A stretch of 64,000 bases of DNA from Vitis vinifera (taxonomy: Eukaryota > Streptophyta > Magnoliopsida > Vitales > Vitaceae), in contig NC_081808.1 in assembly GCF_030704535.1 (NCBI RefSeq), positions 19,032,501 through 19,096,500 of the forward strand, given 5' to 3'. Below are positions 1 through 13,990 of the stretch, piece after piece (within the stretch, counting starts at the first letter, position 1; each line of letters opens with the position of its first letter). The notes beneath the pieces were generated by a model. That model saw nothing but the letters and a program-made list of their open reading frames with translations, was not told the DNA's origin and ran no database searches. The position numbers were made by a program, and so were the translations under genes.

Positions 1-3000
1 AAAATAATATATTTGATAAAAAAAATATGAAATACTAATTATTATTAAATAAATACTTTAAATTTATATTTTATAAACTTGATTTATATTTTATGGTTTT
101 TTTTTTCATATATATGTATGAGCCCATTTCCCTCTTATTTATTTCGTGTTCAAACATTTACGCTTTTGAATCAAGTTATTTTTAATAAATATGAAAATGG
201 TTTAAAAAAACACACACACATTGAGGAGGGTTAGATGAAGAATAATTTCAAAATTAATTCTAAAAAAAATCATATTTTTTATGATAAAAGTTTTTGAGAA
301 TTTTAAATGTTTTGAACATGTTTTCTTTACTTCCAAATTAAAATATAATTTCTAAAATTATTTTACTTTTAGAATAAGTTCTCAAAAAATTATGAAATAT
401 GATTTCAAAATTGCACAAAATAGTAGGTGGTAGAGTTTTTAAGGACTTGATGCAAAAGGCTCGCAAGGATTTTTATTTATTTTTCCAATTTTTTTGAAAC
501 CAATCATTTACTTAATTTTCTTCCCATCAATCAATAAAGTTGTGGTCCGATGAAAGCTACTTTACCCACTCCACTAAATTGTAATGGCATATTCAATGGA
601 ATATCTATGTCATCCCCGACTATACTATGAGTGCGTCAACCCACGCAGATCAAACGACAAGGCGAGCCGATAGCCGGGTCGTCTCATGATGGGATGTTTT
701 TTCCACATTGTCCACTCTTTCCTGGTGAATGTTAATGGATTTTAACTTGACCATCCAGAAGTTTTGGTCATCGACCTCTGCAACTTTGAACCACCTCTCA
801 TGTCCATGTTAGAAACCACCAAGAACCTTGGTTCTGTCGGTTTTTGAATAAAAATGAATTGGTTTTATACGTCATTGAAACCGAATCAATCAAATTTGAA
901 GTGAAAAAAATCTATTCAAGTCAAACTTTTTAATATTGGTTTGATTCTATTTTTATAGATCGATTGATGATACTCATAGCCCTTTTTAATACTTAGTTCA
1001 ATTGTAAATTTGTTTTTATTTTGAATCCAAAACTCATTCACTTGAGTTTATATTAGATTTTAAGTTTAATTTATTTTTAAAATTAATTAAATTAGCTTTA
1101 ATTTCATATTAAAAAGTATGTTAAATACATTTAAAATTAATTTATCATAATATAACAATGAATTATATTAATAGAATCTAATATAAAAAAACTTATCAAA
1201 TATCAAATAATTATATAAGTCTTAAAATGTCAATTTAGTTTTATCGGTTAAAATACAAAAAAAAAAAAAAAAATAGACATAAAATTGGTTTTCAAAATTC
1301 TCAAATTAAACTTATATTTTTTATTATTAAAAATCAAGATAATATGATCGATTTGGTTTAAATTGATTTATCAGTTTTCTCAATTGTGCTTACACCCTAC
1401 CAGAAACGAGTTCTTAAATGACCGATTAAGGGAAGTTAAAGTGTAGGTCAGCAGGCCCTAAAAAATTTGGGAAAAAGGGGAGGAAAAACCAATACATGAA
1501 GTGGTCATGCATTCCGGGATAAGTTCGTTCTCACCGAACCCTAAGGCACGGCATGTAAATTAAATTATATTAATGTCGGCCTCATTGGGGCCGTGCCCAT
1601 GAAAGAGTTGATAGAAAAGAAATTCGAGAAATTGTGGGTAAGTCTTCAAAGGGTGGGGGTAATTTCGAATCACAACTAGAAACATTTGAAAGGTCAGATA
1701 CAAGAAACAGGGGGCAAGCAACATTTTCAAGACCCATCATAATTTGATTTTTTGTGGGGGGTGGAACTTGGAATGGGCCATCGTCAAGGAATGGAGTAGC
1801 AATCAGCGAAGTCATGAAAAGGGGAGCCCATTTTCTCATCTCATGGGCCTTTGAGTGGACTGGCCGGCCTCAAGGTATACTGGACTGGGCTTTGGGTTGT
1901 ATTGGCTTTCGATCTGGCTACATATTTTATATTTCATTTGCACAATTATTTATATTTTTAATATATAAAAAAAATTAATAATATTTTAACATTATAAAAA
2001 AAATATACAATTCTTAAAAATATTTCGGAATTGGTTGGTAGATAGAATACCATAAGATATGTCCATTTTAGGATTTTAAAATATTATTTTTATTTTACAA
2101 AATAAGTAAATAAAAAATGAATCCAACCAAATATGATATTAATCTTTTTGTAAAAGAAAATAAAATTCCAATATACACACATCTGAAATTAAATGCAATC
2201 TTACAATTGAAGCCTTTCACCACTAAAACAAAATCCCATCCAATTTGGGCTAATTGTCGTTTTCAAGTGAAAATCAAACCCTCGTAATGATGGAGGCAAT
2301 TGAAGAGAAGATGATTGAAAGAGCCTATAAAATCGTGCAATCATAAAACACTCAACCTTCTTTTTCCTCTCTTTCCTACTCTACTAGCTTTTTTTTTGAG
2401 GCCACATATTTCTTGTACACTAGCGATCAATTCAAATCTGGTGGGTGAACACGAGAAAGTCGTAGGTGGGTAGTGTATAACAGTGGCGCGGCTATTTTGT
2501 ATCCTTGTTTTTACAGGCATTATAGCAAGCAGATGGGCTGCCAAGTAAAGACTGAAACACGTGTGTAAAGTCTGGACTCAGCCGTGAAGAAAACGAGAAA
2601 GAAACGCGGACACACAAAATGAATGTACCTGATGGGCATTGATGTTTCCCAATTATTTGCTCTTTTTCGGCCTGCTATGGACAAATCTTGTCCCATGGGC
2701 TAAATATGAATTCTGAAATACACATGATCTAGACCAGGCATATTTATTTGTTCAAAACAAGACCGGTTCAATTGAAAAAACTAATTTATTAAAGTTACTG
2801 TTGAAATATTTATATTGGTGAATGGAAATTAAGACGTATCTTTTTCCATGGATACTATTAATTTCAAAGGACGTGTCTAATATTTTAAAAACACATCTCT
2901 TTTAATAAGTCATCAATAAATCTATAAATAATGAACCCTCATAACATTTCTCATTAATTTTTCATTCATTCGTTTATCCATTTTCTTCACCTTTTATCTT

Positions 3001-3848
3001 TTCTTATTATTTAAAACATTCAAATCCTCCTCAACTTCAAGTCTAATTATTTCTCTTTTTTATCAAATACTTAGCATTTAAGAAAGTACAAATCACTAAG
3101 TAATTCGTTATTTCTTATTATTTGAAATGTTACTATTACAAAAAGGTTATCGTGAGACGATTGCCAATAAATCATAAACATTTACGTGAGACAAATTCAT
3201 CTTTAAGAACATAAAGTTAAACTTTAGCATTGATCAATCTTGCTTGTGAGTTTCAATTTTTTTTTTTTACCTACTTTTATGTTATTTAGATATTTATTAT
3301 ACACACTTATTATCCATATGTTTTTTTTAGTGATTTGGATGATAGTAAAAAAACAAGAAGTCCAAGTGCAGTTGCCCGTGGCTCCTCGAGGCTTTCGTGT
3401 TCTAAATTTCTAATGTTAATGGGCGGTGGTGCCTAAGGAGGACACTGAACTTGGACCTTGCCATGTGTCCACGTTAGTCTGATATGTGGACCGGGCGTTA
3501 CTCACCAACTTCTAATACAGTTTCAATTCCCAATCCTTAGGAATCTAAGTAAGGTGAAAGAAGCAGACTAGGCCTGGCCAATAAAAACCTTCCCCAGCTT
3601 AATACTAAATCAAACGTCCTGAGCATAATTCTCCTCGATTATTCTAGATAGTAGCACAATACTCACCATGAAACGCCATGGTATGGCCCATTCTATTGAT
3701 TGATACTGACTTGAGAGTCTGGCCTCCCACCTCCAAAGGAGTACACGGTTCAACAGCATAGAATGATGGCCGATGGCCCAGGGATGATCAACCAAATCAA
3801 TCAATGAAACTGTTGCTGGATGTTTCACACTGAAGAATTAAGAGATTT
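1..3848. other. AT-rich intergenic DNA without a recognisable gene
   Basis: The stretch is AT-rich, with an A-run near 1259-1275 and many short open frames that lack similarity to any family I recognise. Moderately GC-richer islands at about 600-850, 1440-1900 and 2330-2700 carry short frames under 90 codons, with no splice-joined continuation that I could find. I see no tRNA, rRNA or clear transposon end here. Confidence 0.5.
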
Positions 3849-4277
3849 TTGGATTTCACCATGAAATACCATAAATGTTGTGTTGGCTACTATTTCCCAC
3901 AACATTACATTTATGACGATCATCATAAATTAGTTTGCCAACCTCCTCATGACGTGGAGAGAGTGGCACCATTGAAATGGATGTTGGACCCTGATTTGTG
4001 GAGAGAATTTGATATGAGAGGTGGAAAAATCAAGAGCAGTGCATATTTTCTTGTTTTCAGTTTCAAATTGTTGTCTGGGTTAAGGGATTTGCTTGAAATT
4101 GATAACCATCAAGTAGTGCTTCGCTTCAAGGAATTTGCTAGAAACTTTCGTAATTCATTCATGAATGCTAGAAACTCTCTCATCATAGTACACAGGATGC
4201 CGCAAATCTACAGACATGTTAAGAAACGGAAACAAAATTGTAATTTTATTTTTTTCAAAATTTTCCTCTTGAATTAG
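3849..4277 (+). CDS. Unrecognised 142-codon open frame, convergent with MCU
   Basis: An uninterrupted ATG-to-stop frame encodes a basic, aromatic-rich 142-aa peptide. It has no signal peptide, no obvious membrane segment and no family motif that I recognise. Its stop codon overlaps the stop of the MCU gene on the opposite strand by two bases. The first two thirds are not low-complexity AT sequence, so it could be an exon or remnant of a larger gene. The last 15 or so codons run into T-rich DNA, which looks like non-coding sequence read through. It may simply be chance or part of the MCU 3' region read in reverse. I give no function. Confidence 0.18.
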   Translation: MDFTMKYHKCCVGYYFPQHYIYDDHHKLVCQPPHDVERVAPLKWMLDPDLWREFDMRGGKIKSSAYFLVFSFKLLSGLRDLLEIDNHQVVLRFKEFARNFRNSFMNARNSLIIVHRMPQIYRHVKKRKQNCNFIFFKIFLLN

Positions 4278-6087
4278 TGATGCAGAGAACCGAGCGGCAT
4301 CCTTTCAGAATCATACAACAAAGATGTAGTTGATGAAGCTTGTTCTGACGATGAAGAGTAAGACTGACAAGCTTTCCGGAGCTCGTTGTATCTGCCAACA
4401 TCGAAGTTTTTGCTCTTCATAAGCCGCTTTTGCTTAGCCAGAAAACGGCTCTGGAAGAAGCCTTCAAAAGAAGGCTCTTTGGATGTCTTGAGGAAGAAAG
4501 AATAGCCGGCCATGAAGTAGATGGATGTAACAAAGAAGCAAATGGGCTCCATCACATCCCAAGATAGTTCCCAAAAAGTGAGTCTCATGAACCCCAGTGT
4601 TTGGACCATGAAGAAGCCCAGGCCACACCAGAGTTCTCTACGGACCAACGACTCCGCCTCCTTGTCGATGACCACCTTCTGCCTTTCCATCCCTTCGAGC
4701 TCCTCCTTTCTCTCATCATTTTGAAAGGACACTGGCATAGGAATTAGGCCTTGAATGGCTTTTGCTACCTGTAATAGAAAATTGTGAAATCTTTGGTTTA
4801 AAACATGGCTCAACTTCACGTTTGTCTACATGAATGTTGGGCTTTTCTGGCTCATGATTACATAAAATGTAGTGCCAACAATATGAACTTGGGGCTGCAA
4901 TCTCACCTATGCTCCTCGCTCAACATAACCCACAAACAACAAAACAAGATAAAAGACAAGAAATCTCAGAATCTGGGGTTTTCCTTTCCTCTATATAAAG
5001 CTGAATGGTGGAGGCTAAGCTAGATTTGTTCATATCTCACGGGGACCATCCCAACTAGGGCTCCTATCGAGCAGATCAATGAAGAACCAAAAATTTAGAT
5101 GCGTTTCACGCGGTTTGTACACTCAACCAGGAATTTTGGACACGTGTCTCTCTAACAGGTTGATGAACTGTCTACAAACCTTAAATTTTTTTTAATTAGA
5201 TTTTCTCTAGATTTGTTTTGATCTCTTTCTTTATTTCCTTCCTATTTTAGATTTGTTTTAAAGCCCTAAAGCCCTTAAGGCTATCCATCTCAAACTTGAA
5301 ACCCTTTAACACGTTTTTGGAGAAACAAGGGTTCAGTTTCCTGTGGAAAAAAACACATAAAACATAATAAAAACATATCAGATTTCGGTGGTGTGAGGAA
5401 AAAAAAATTGAAAACAAATTCTTGCAAATTGAACTCGCTTGCCCTCTCTGAAATCTAAACGTATGCAATTGGAAACATAATTCATAGAAATTAATTAATT
5501 AATAAGGAAAAAAAGGAGTAAATGTGAACCTGTTCAGGGCGGAGCAAGACAATGTTTCCGAGGACGATAACGGTTCCAGACTCATCCAGCATCTTCGCAA
5601 AACTCAGTCCCTGGCCTGGATCCGAACAGCCTTCCACGCAGATATCAACATACTCCGAATACGGTATCCAGCTTTTACGCGCCTCTCTCAGCATAGATTT
5701 CACCCTTTCCAACTGCGCCAACCTCAGCAACTTCCGAGCATCCTCCGCCGATAATCCCTCCACCGCCTCCGATTTCATCTCCGGCGGGCGCAGCCCCTCC
5801 AGCCGGAGCCTTTCTCTGGCAATGTCCATCCCTCGCAGCTTCTCTATCAGCTTTTCCCCCACCGGCAGAGACAGGGCCTCCGGGGCCCTCATCGCCGCCT
5901 GGAATATCGCCCTTCTCTGAAGAAGCCGCCGGAGAATCCCATCATGACCGGGATTTGGAGCTTTGGTGGGAGGGATGAGGGTCCGCACTGAGGATGAAGG
6001 CGATGAAATGCGGCAATTTCTTAGGGTCTGAGTTGAGGATTTCGATATGTTGAAGAGCCTCTTGACTAGGGTTTCTTTGAACGCCAT
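4274..6087 (-). CDS. MCU: Mitochondrial calcium uniporter (MCU) family channel protein
   Basis: The product is a pore subunit of the mitochondrial inner-membrane Ca2+ uniporter. I assemble two exons: 6087-5530 (186 codons) and 4768-4274 (164 codons plus stop), joined in phase 0 by a 761-bp intron with CAG/GT and TTACAG ends. The protein is 350 aa, a normal plant length. Residues 1-50 are basic and Ser-rich, as expected of a mitochondrial presequence. The middle is a charged matrix domain with heptad-like helices. The diagnostic pore motif WDVMEP is at about residues 256-261, between membrane segments at about 235-253 and 262-280. It is followed by the plant-typical [11 protein letters not shown] stretch. 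The Asp and Glu of the WDxMEP selectivity filter are present. The start is the first ATG of a long open exon, about 90 bp downstream of a TATA-like element. Plants have several MCU paralogues, and I cannot say which this is. Confidence 0.94.
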
Positions 6088-6176
6088 TGATGAAAGAGAG
6101 AAAGAAAGAGAGAAGCGGTGGCGTTCGGAGATCCAACAATCTGAGTGGAATGAACAATGGGGTGCCTGTCCTCCCT

Positions 6177-6184
6177 AATATATA
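6177..6184 (-). promoter_or_regulatory. Candidate TATA box of the MCU gene
   Basis: The minus strand reads TATATATT here, about 90 bp upstream of the MCU start codon. This is a plausible distance for a core promoter plus a short leader. It rests on sequence match and position only. Confidence 0.4.
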
Positions 6185-6189
6185 GCTCC

Positions 6190-9100
6190 CGCGGAATCGG
6201 AAGATGGCCGTTCAAATTTATAAACAATCCAATATATCGAGATATATCGGAATTAGAAAGAGAGAAATGCGTTACAGGTTACAAGTTACCACTGATTTAC
6301 TTTCTGCCCTACGTCTGGACGTAGTCATAGGATTTTTCGGTTCAATTATATTATTTTTTTTTTCTGAAAATAGTATTTTGTAAAATACTTCCAAAATTAG
6401 ATTTTTTTTTTTATAAAAAGAATGTTATATTAAAAAAAATCCATCTTTTTAAAAACTATTTTTTATTAATAAATATCATCTCTTTCATCTTTCATTATTC
6501 TTATTTTAAATAAATATATTTTTTGAAAATAAGATTTTTGTGTACGAAATTTTCTTTTTTTGTTAAATAATTTGAATAAGAAAGGATATTAGTAAAAACA
6601 ACGTCATAAAATTATTTAAACGGTTTCTAAATTTTAGAAATCTTCGTGGCTGATTAGACGATAGTAGGACACGAGGAGGGTGCAATGGCATGTGGCGGTG
6701 ACCAAAAATATTGAAATATTCACAGCATATTCCCTGGAGAAATTGGTAGCGCCATTCACGAGAGCAAATATCACATTGTAAACCATGCTAACCAAGCTAC
6801 ACGTGTCACAGCGATCTGGTCGTTAATTACTAAAGCTAGGGCGATGATGTGGACTTGTGTAGGAACGCGGAGAATGGATTACGGTTGAGTTGGTGGGGGC
6901 CGGAACGGATCGATGATTAACACGTGTGATGAAACATGTGCCTGCTGGCTTGAGTCAAAATAATAAAAAATGGGATGGCTTACATGGAAATATGGAATTA
7001 GGTGCTCTGACGTGTACAACAATTAATGATTTGGCAACAACTAAGATGTGGGAGGTGGGTTTACTCAAACGTGTCGCCACATACGCCGCCTCGTTCATAT
7101 CCTGAACCAGAAGTCGCTTTAAACTGCCACCGGCGAAATCTGCAGCAATTTCCGAAAGGGTAATTCCCATTTGTGGTTCCCATTTTCTGTCAACCCAGTA
7201 ACTGGTAATTGCTGGAGGAGATGAGACCTCCACCAGGTGATGATGGATTTGGTGGGTAGGGGAATAACTATGGTTGTTGGAACCAAATTGTCATGCCCTT
7301 CTTTATTTTGTAGGGAAAATGATCTATTTTACAAATGAGTGTGTTTTTTGTTTGTATTTATTAAAGAAGAAACTAATCTAAAAGTTAATTCATAGGCTTG
7401 GCCATTATCCTACATATTAGCCAAAAAATAAAGATAAGCATTCTAAAGAATAATGGTATGAGGATAGAGGTGGGGGGTCACTGCAATAAGTGAAGATGGA
7501 TGTACACCATAGGAATCGGTCTATACAGACATCGAAACTCAAATGTCCGCCTCCTTCAATAATTTAGAGGATTGGATGCTCTGAACTTGTTTTATCCTTG
7601 ACCATTTCTTAGCAATTTGTGAACTGCATATATAAAAGAAGGAAATGGTAAATAATTGTTGGGAGGGAAAAGGATGAAGCCCTTTTCATGCTAAAAAGGC
7701 ATGGTTCTCCTTCCTCTCAACTAGGGAATAGGAATGTTCCTGAAGTATTGCTTTTTCTGCATTTTATGTCAAACTTCAGACATGTAAAATTGTGATAAAG
7801 AAGTGAAGTTGACAAAGGGGTCTAAGGAACCTCAGCCTCCTAGTCTGTAATAATCCATACATCCCCTATCCATCCACTAAAAAAGAGAGAGAGAGAGAGA
7901 AAAATAAAAAATAAAAAGAAATATCGTACATATGCACTAGTTTTCATCAGTCAATTGGATTGCATATATTCTGAAGCATTATTGGATTTGTGATGATGTT
8001 GGATGGGGCTGTGGCTTTGGCTTTTATTCTCCATGACATTAAGCCTACGCAAATTCCCAAATGTTTTTTGCCATCCGAAGTATTCGTCTAAAATCATGCT
8101 ACCTAGAGCGCCCTTCATTTACAGGGTCTAGCAGATTTAGGTTAGCATCTCTGAGAAGCACAAGATTTCACTCTCTTTTGCTTTGAGTTGCTTGGGATGC
8201 CATCCACGTCTTCATTTTATTCTTCAAAGACAAAGGCATCATGTGTCAGACTTGGATTATGGTAATGAATTTTCAATAGTTGGGACCATTTAAGAAGTTT
8301 TAATCCGCGTTTTAAACACATTGCTCTAAGAAAAAGATACAATAAACAATAATTTCATTTTGTCAAGAATAGGAAGGTGCCAGAACATTTCCATCATTCA
8401 ATGAAAGAAATGATGCTAATACCTGTTAATGGACTTGTTTATTTTGCACATGACGTGTAGCTTATCCACTCATGCACAGAATATGGAAGAAGGATTGTTA
8501 GGTCAAAACTAATCTTCCCAAAGGAATTTGTCATCATCAACCAGTCAATGAGGTTGTGCTTGAAAAGCAGAGACTTAAACAAATACAGAAGATGGGGTTC
8601 AGAAATTCGGGTGAGCATGGACACGGACGGCGCCAATTATTTAGTCATTTTTGTGGGAAACACACCCATCTTTTTCTGAATTGGAAGGAGGCTCATGTTG
8701 TGGTTTGTTTCCTAATCCAGGTGGCGTGAACCAAACATAGCAGTTTCCATTCCCCAAGATAATTAATGTAGTGGTCCAAACAGGTTCAAAATGTCCTGCA
8801 GGGAGGATGACAATATGGCTATGGTTGTGTCACCTGTGAAGCATAAGAAAGAGAACATTTTAGAAAACTCGTGCTACTTCGTTGTGGAAACTGACTAGGC
8901 ATAGCACCTCCCTTTTGTTAAATGGATGGAAGGGCAGACAAGTGCAGGCTATGGCTAGTGAAGATGGGTAAAGCATACAACCCAACTTCCACCTTAATTT
9001 ATGCATTAATGTATCAGGGGTCAAGGTTGGTGATCGTCATACACAAGACTCCAAAATACTCTGCTATTCTCCATACGTTTACTAAGACACCTGGAATCCC

Positions 9101-10142
9101 CATTCCTTTCATAAGAGTTAAGAGCTGCCTCCTTTATTACCGTTTGATTCCCATTCCTTTCATACGATAATGGGATCCAATGGCCTAGACTTTTTTGTAT
9201 GATTTCAATGGTGGAGAGTGCAAGATCTATAGGTACCAATTTAATGCCTTAGTTTTTTTTTTTTCAAATGAAAGAAAATAAAAAATGTCCATACGGTTCA
9301 AGGTAAGACTCATTTGGTTCGAATTAGCCTCTGCCCATTTTCCTTCTCAGCTAAAACCATCTTGTTTCTTTGGAACATCACCAAGAGAGACAAAAATTTG
9401 GGTTGTTAATCCACTCTGTGGAGCAACAACAAGTTCATCCACATGATCTTGATTTGAAATCCCCTTTAAGCTTTTACTCGGTGTTCCAAAGGAAGGGAAC
9501 TAAGAGAATGGACATGTTGGAAATGCCAATTCTATATGTCGCCCTTTTCAACAACAACAATGCATATTATAAGAGAGGATTCCTTGAAGATGCCAGACAC
9601 TCAAAAGAAAGATGCGTGTTTTTGCTGCTGCTGTTGGCCCACAACCAAAGACATGGAAATGCAAAATATCTCCCACTACACATGAATTTCCTGAGTTGCA
9701 TACAACAGTTACCATTCAATAATCATTGGAAAATGAAATGAAAGATTTACAGGTCTACAAGCTATTGTAAATAGGATTTCAAATCAGACTAGCAACATTT
9801 TCCCAAACCATCAGAGAAAAACTTCCTAAATGATAGCATTTGCTCCTGCTCCAACTTGCTAGAGCAAGCAAGGAGTCTCAAGTAACACACTGCTACCCAC
9901 TTCGTACCCTCACAGCTGCTTCATATGCTCTAGCATTTACGAGCAGTATGTACACTGAGTTTGGCCTATGGACGAACTAATAGGCATTCCCTCTCAGATT
10001 TGTCAATTAACTGGTATCTTACAGGAACAGCAGCATGATCTTTCACACTTCACTTAACGCTGGCATATACCCCAATTTTCTCAGCAGGATGATAAAATAG
10101 GCATGTATTAATATCAGGCTACTGATGGTCCCAATTTGTATG
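6190..10142. other. Intergenic DNA between MCU and PPR genes
   Basis: No gene was recognised. The stretch holds the probable MCU promoter side, a (GA)n microsatellite at 7884-7902, and two copies of a CCCATTCCTTTCATA-like motif near 9099-9113 and 9150-9165 that suggest remains of a small transposon. Short frames at 6955-7233 (-) and 9370-9741 (+) show no recognisable domain. The segment next to 10142 should contain the 3' untranslated region of the PPR gene. Confidence 0.45.
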
Positions 10143-13100
10143 TCATGATACCAAATTTCCAGAAAATAGAAGGTTACAAATCTTTTCATCCATGGAAACA
10201 ATATCTTGGGAATGACCATGAGTGTGTAATGTCTTCTTTTCCTTCCTATAGATTTCTGCTTCACGTGCTCTACCCTTTTTCTCGAGACCAGCTAATAGTA
10301 AATTGTATGTGCCTAAGGCAGGATGAATCCTTTTCCTTTGCATGGTCTTGTAAATTTTAAGTCCTTTGTCAACATTTCCAGAAGAGAAGTAGGCACTGAT
10401 CAAAGCAGTGTAAGCAGCAGTGCCTTTCTGGTCGTCAGGCAATAAACCAAAAACCTTTGCAGCAGAACCAGGCCTTCTAGCACAACCAAGTCTATAGATT
10501 AAGAGTGCACCCAAATACATTCCAAGGGAAATTCCAGCCCTCACCATCTTCTCAACAATATCTGCAACCTTTGGGAATGAATTCGCTCTGATGAAAACAC
10601 CCATCAGTGCAAGATAGGCTATCCTTTCTATGTTTATGCCCATTTTCACACTGTATTCAAAAGCCAATAATGCACCATTGATTCTGCAATGAGCACAATT
10701 TACCTCAATGATCTGTGAAATAATCACAGAATCTAATCGAGTATTCTTATGGATCATCCCAGTAAGCAAGCAGTCAATGGCATAAAAATTTTGCTTTGTC
10801 AAAAAAAGTAATACAAATCCTCTATCTATAGTGGAGTGAACATCAGCAACAGTTTCTTTAAACTCAACAATCTCCTCCTTGCTGCTCAACCCAACGTTCA
10901 AATGAGGATTTACTTGCCTGAGGAGGATATCACTCTCACCTGCAACTTTTAATGTTTGAAGGGCTTCCAGATATACAGGGTACCGAAGGACTAGGAAGTT
11001 GTCTTTCATATACAGAAGAATTTGGGTAATTGCCCATGTCTGCCCTGTTTTGCAAAATTTCTCAATTAAAATATTGCATGTTGCTTTATCAGGTTGTACC
11101 CCTGCTTCTTGCATTCTGCTAAAAATCTCAAGAGCTGCTTTATATTTGCCTGAAACATGACCAGAAATTACAAAACCTGAAGTCCAAGGGAGACATTCAT
11201 ATGCAAGCAATGACAATGGCAACTGAGAAACGAGCTATCACATCAGAAAAAAGTTGATTCAGATGTCAAATACATAGAAATGAGTCTTAAACGGGATGAC
11301 AGGCAATACAGCTGAACTGGAGCAAGTGCTTGCCTACAACAACCACAAATTAGGTCCAACATAAGGGATGACAGAAGTACTTTCATGATTTAATCTGAAG
11401 CAGCACAATTCACAACGCAATTATTTGCATCCAACGAATAGCAGACATCATGGCAAAACAAATTCTTAAAAGGGTGATGGAGAAAAGATGGTAGCAACAT
11501 CAAAATTTGAATTTATAGAAATCAAATAATTTAATGACTAGTAAAGCTGTGAAAAGTATGACCAGTTGATGGCCTTGTGCTGAAAGGCTCCTAGCTTGAT
11601 CCACATCAGGTAACTTGAGAGTGCTCGGGTTGTATTAGTTTATCAAAGTACAGTAATTATGATATACTTACCCATGCTTCTATATGATGTTCAAAGGAAA
11701 TGCTCCACCATACTTCTGGACAATTCAACTCATTGTGTAGGCGGTTAGTAATAAGAATTCCAGTAACTAGCTGATGAGATTACTCAAGATTGATATTTTA
11801 TAAGGTTTTATTTAAAATGTTTTTGGAGCAAATATAACAGATCATCATATCATTTTGATAAAGTTTGGAGTTAGGCCCTTATCCTGGTAATTATGATGTT
11901 TTCTTTGAGTTTTTAATGTTTTTCAGGTAGTTGCACACCTCAAAATGAAAGCTCAATATCCAATGGTGTTTGAAAGCTGAAAAGAATATAAAAGTTGCAG
12001 CTTTGAAGTCAAGAAATTTGCTCAAGTAAGTTGAGATTCGCCTTGTTGAGTGCATGGGTGAAGTGGGCTGAGTTGGGTCAGTATATGAGCAAAATTTGAG
12101 GAATAACTCTACCTAAACATGCTTGAATGAGATTGAGCAGTTAGCCTGATCTTGGGTGAGCTTCAATGATTCAACATTACCTAAACTCATCCAGGTGAGA
12201 TTTCCCTCTCTGGGTGAGTCTATTGGGCAAAATCAGGCAGAAGAAGGGCATTTAATGCAGAAGAAGGGCATTTAATGCATAAGGCAGTTTGCTGCAGCCA
12301 ACCACCAGCAAACCTTAGGCAAGATTTCCAGAGATTGCTTAACAATATTTGCTCTTTTCATATAAGGATGATCTAAATAGCTCCATTTGAGAAGTTTCTA
12401 AAGACATTTTCTTGGACTCTTGGTTAGATTTTTAGTTAGAGATTAGATTCTTATTCTCCTTTTTAATCTTCATTTTTCAACCTTTGTAAAGCTTGAACAC
12501 CATTACCAGAGTTCTTGGCAGATCATGAATGGCTAACCTCTCCAACTAGGGAGAGCAGTCAATCTTCAATGTAATCTCATCATGGTAATCATGAATTGAT
12601 TTGTTGTGCTTCAAGTTTCAATATTGTCATAGACTGGGGACCTTCCCTAAAAAACATACAGATAATTGAGTGAATGACTTTAAAGTAAATATACAATTCA
12701 GATATGAGTGTTCATGTTGAGAAGATCATTTGGAGTTTTCATAGCTAAAATTATTTAGTTGAACTCATTTGAAGTTGAGCATCAGTTTGAGTTATTATGA
12801 ATCAGTTCTGGTTTTCTATGGCGAGAGAGTATTACCACATTCTGCCTTACAAAACCAATTTTTATTGCTTGTGTCTAGTCAAACCTGAATTTTGTCTACT
12901 AAAATTCCAAATATACGACAAAGCCTTCACTTTTGGGGATTGACATAATAGTTCATATCAGAGATCAAGCACTAGCCAACTCATTTCACAAACACTTTTT
13001 GAAAATTAGACCCTAGGAGAAACAATAATATTCTGTTTTCTAAACAAGCAATATCAGAACAAAAGCATTTAACCCAAAAGTAATATGGTTAAGCTTGAGG

Positions 13101-13990
13101 ACCACTGATATATCTGAAATGAAAAAGAAAAGCAGAATGAAAGCATACAGAAAATAGTAATAGAGACCTGTACTGAAGAAAATAGTTGGAAAAAAATGGC
13201 AATATGCATATAAAGTAGATTCACACTCACCAGAACCAGTTAGATGCTCCATTAAGACGGTGTAAGTGTAACAATTTGGAGCACATCCAGATTGAAGCAT
13301 CTCCTTATAAACATCAGCTGCCTCCTTCACTCTTTTATTATCAAATAGAATCTTCATATAAGCAGTATAAGAAACGACTGTCAGACAACAGCCCTTAGCT
13401 TTCATCTCCTTCCACACCCTCACAGCTCTCTCAATATCCCCATCATTGGAAAACCAATGCATCAGTGATGTGTAAGTAACTGCATCAGTCTTAATTCCTT
13501 TCTCTTGCATCTGCTGAAAAACATAATTCATGGACTCAATCCTCCTAGCTTCTCCAAATATATCCAGCATCGTTGTGTAGGTAAACTGGTCATGCTTAAA
13601 ACCCTTTAACCGAGAAGCCCAATTGAAAAACAACCAAGCCTTCTCCATTGGTGGATGGGATTTCAGGACCTGATTGACAGTATAAGAATCCCATCTTATG
13701 GAGAGCTTTTCTAGCTGTTCTTGAGCAGAATCCCAAGTCAAATACCTTAATATTTTAGATATATTTCCAATGGTATCCCTCATGTAAATTTTATGGTCTA
13801 CATTTTCTTTCTCAGTCGGTTTCCTAAACTTTTGACTAGTTCTCTGAACAGGTTTCTTTTGTCTGAATTGGTGAAGGGAATGTAAGGCTCTAATGGAGCT
13901 CTTCCAATACCCAAAAGCCCGATCACTCCCCATAGCCGAAAAAAGCATCCTTTTTCCAATATATCCATGGGCACCCAAAAACCTGAACAT
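10143..13990 (-). CDS. P-class pentatricopeptide repeat (PPR) protein, organelle-targeted
   Basis: PPR proteins of this class bind organellar RNA and act in its stability, splicing or translation. Two exons, 13990-13231 (760 bp) and 11149-10143 (1007 bp), join across a 2.08-kb intron. The donor is GTGAGT and the acceptor TGTTTCAG; the split codon G|GC gives an unbroken 588-aa protein. The N terminus is basic (residues 1-60, many R, K, S and few acids), consistent with mitochondrial or plastid import. Tandem 35-residue repeats run from about residue 134 (DQFTYTTMLDIFGEARRIES, then further repeats near 169, 204, 239 and 274). Two more are clear near the C terminus (GTAAYTALISAYFSSGNVDK and PALGTYNLLLAGLEKKGRAR). 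The central part is more diverged. No E, DYW or SMR tail is present. The phase-1 intron lies inside the fourth repeat, which is restored exactly by splicing. The exact RNA target cannot be read from the sequence. Confidence 0.9.
12241..12280. repeat. Perfect 20-bp tandem duplication in the PPR intron
   Basis: Two adjacent 20-bp units beginning AAGAAGGGCATTTAATGCA differ only in the last base. They lie in a stretch of the PPR intron (about 11.8-12.66 kb) that is GC-richer than its surroundings and has the look of an old insertion, though I could not identify its ends. Confidence 0.7.

Noticed and set aside
6955-7233. 92-codon minus-strand frame with a non-repetitive N-terminal half
   Set aside because: No family motif was recognised and no exon could be joined to it; its tail runs into unrelated sequence.
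9370-9741. 123-codon plus-strand frame
   Set aside because: Composition and lack of any domain suggest a chance frame in the region downstream of the PPR gene.
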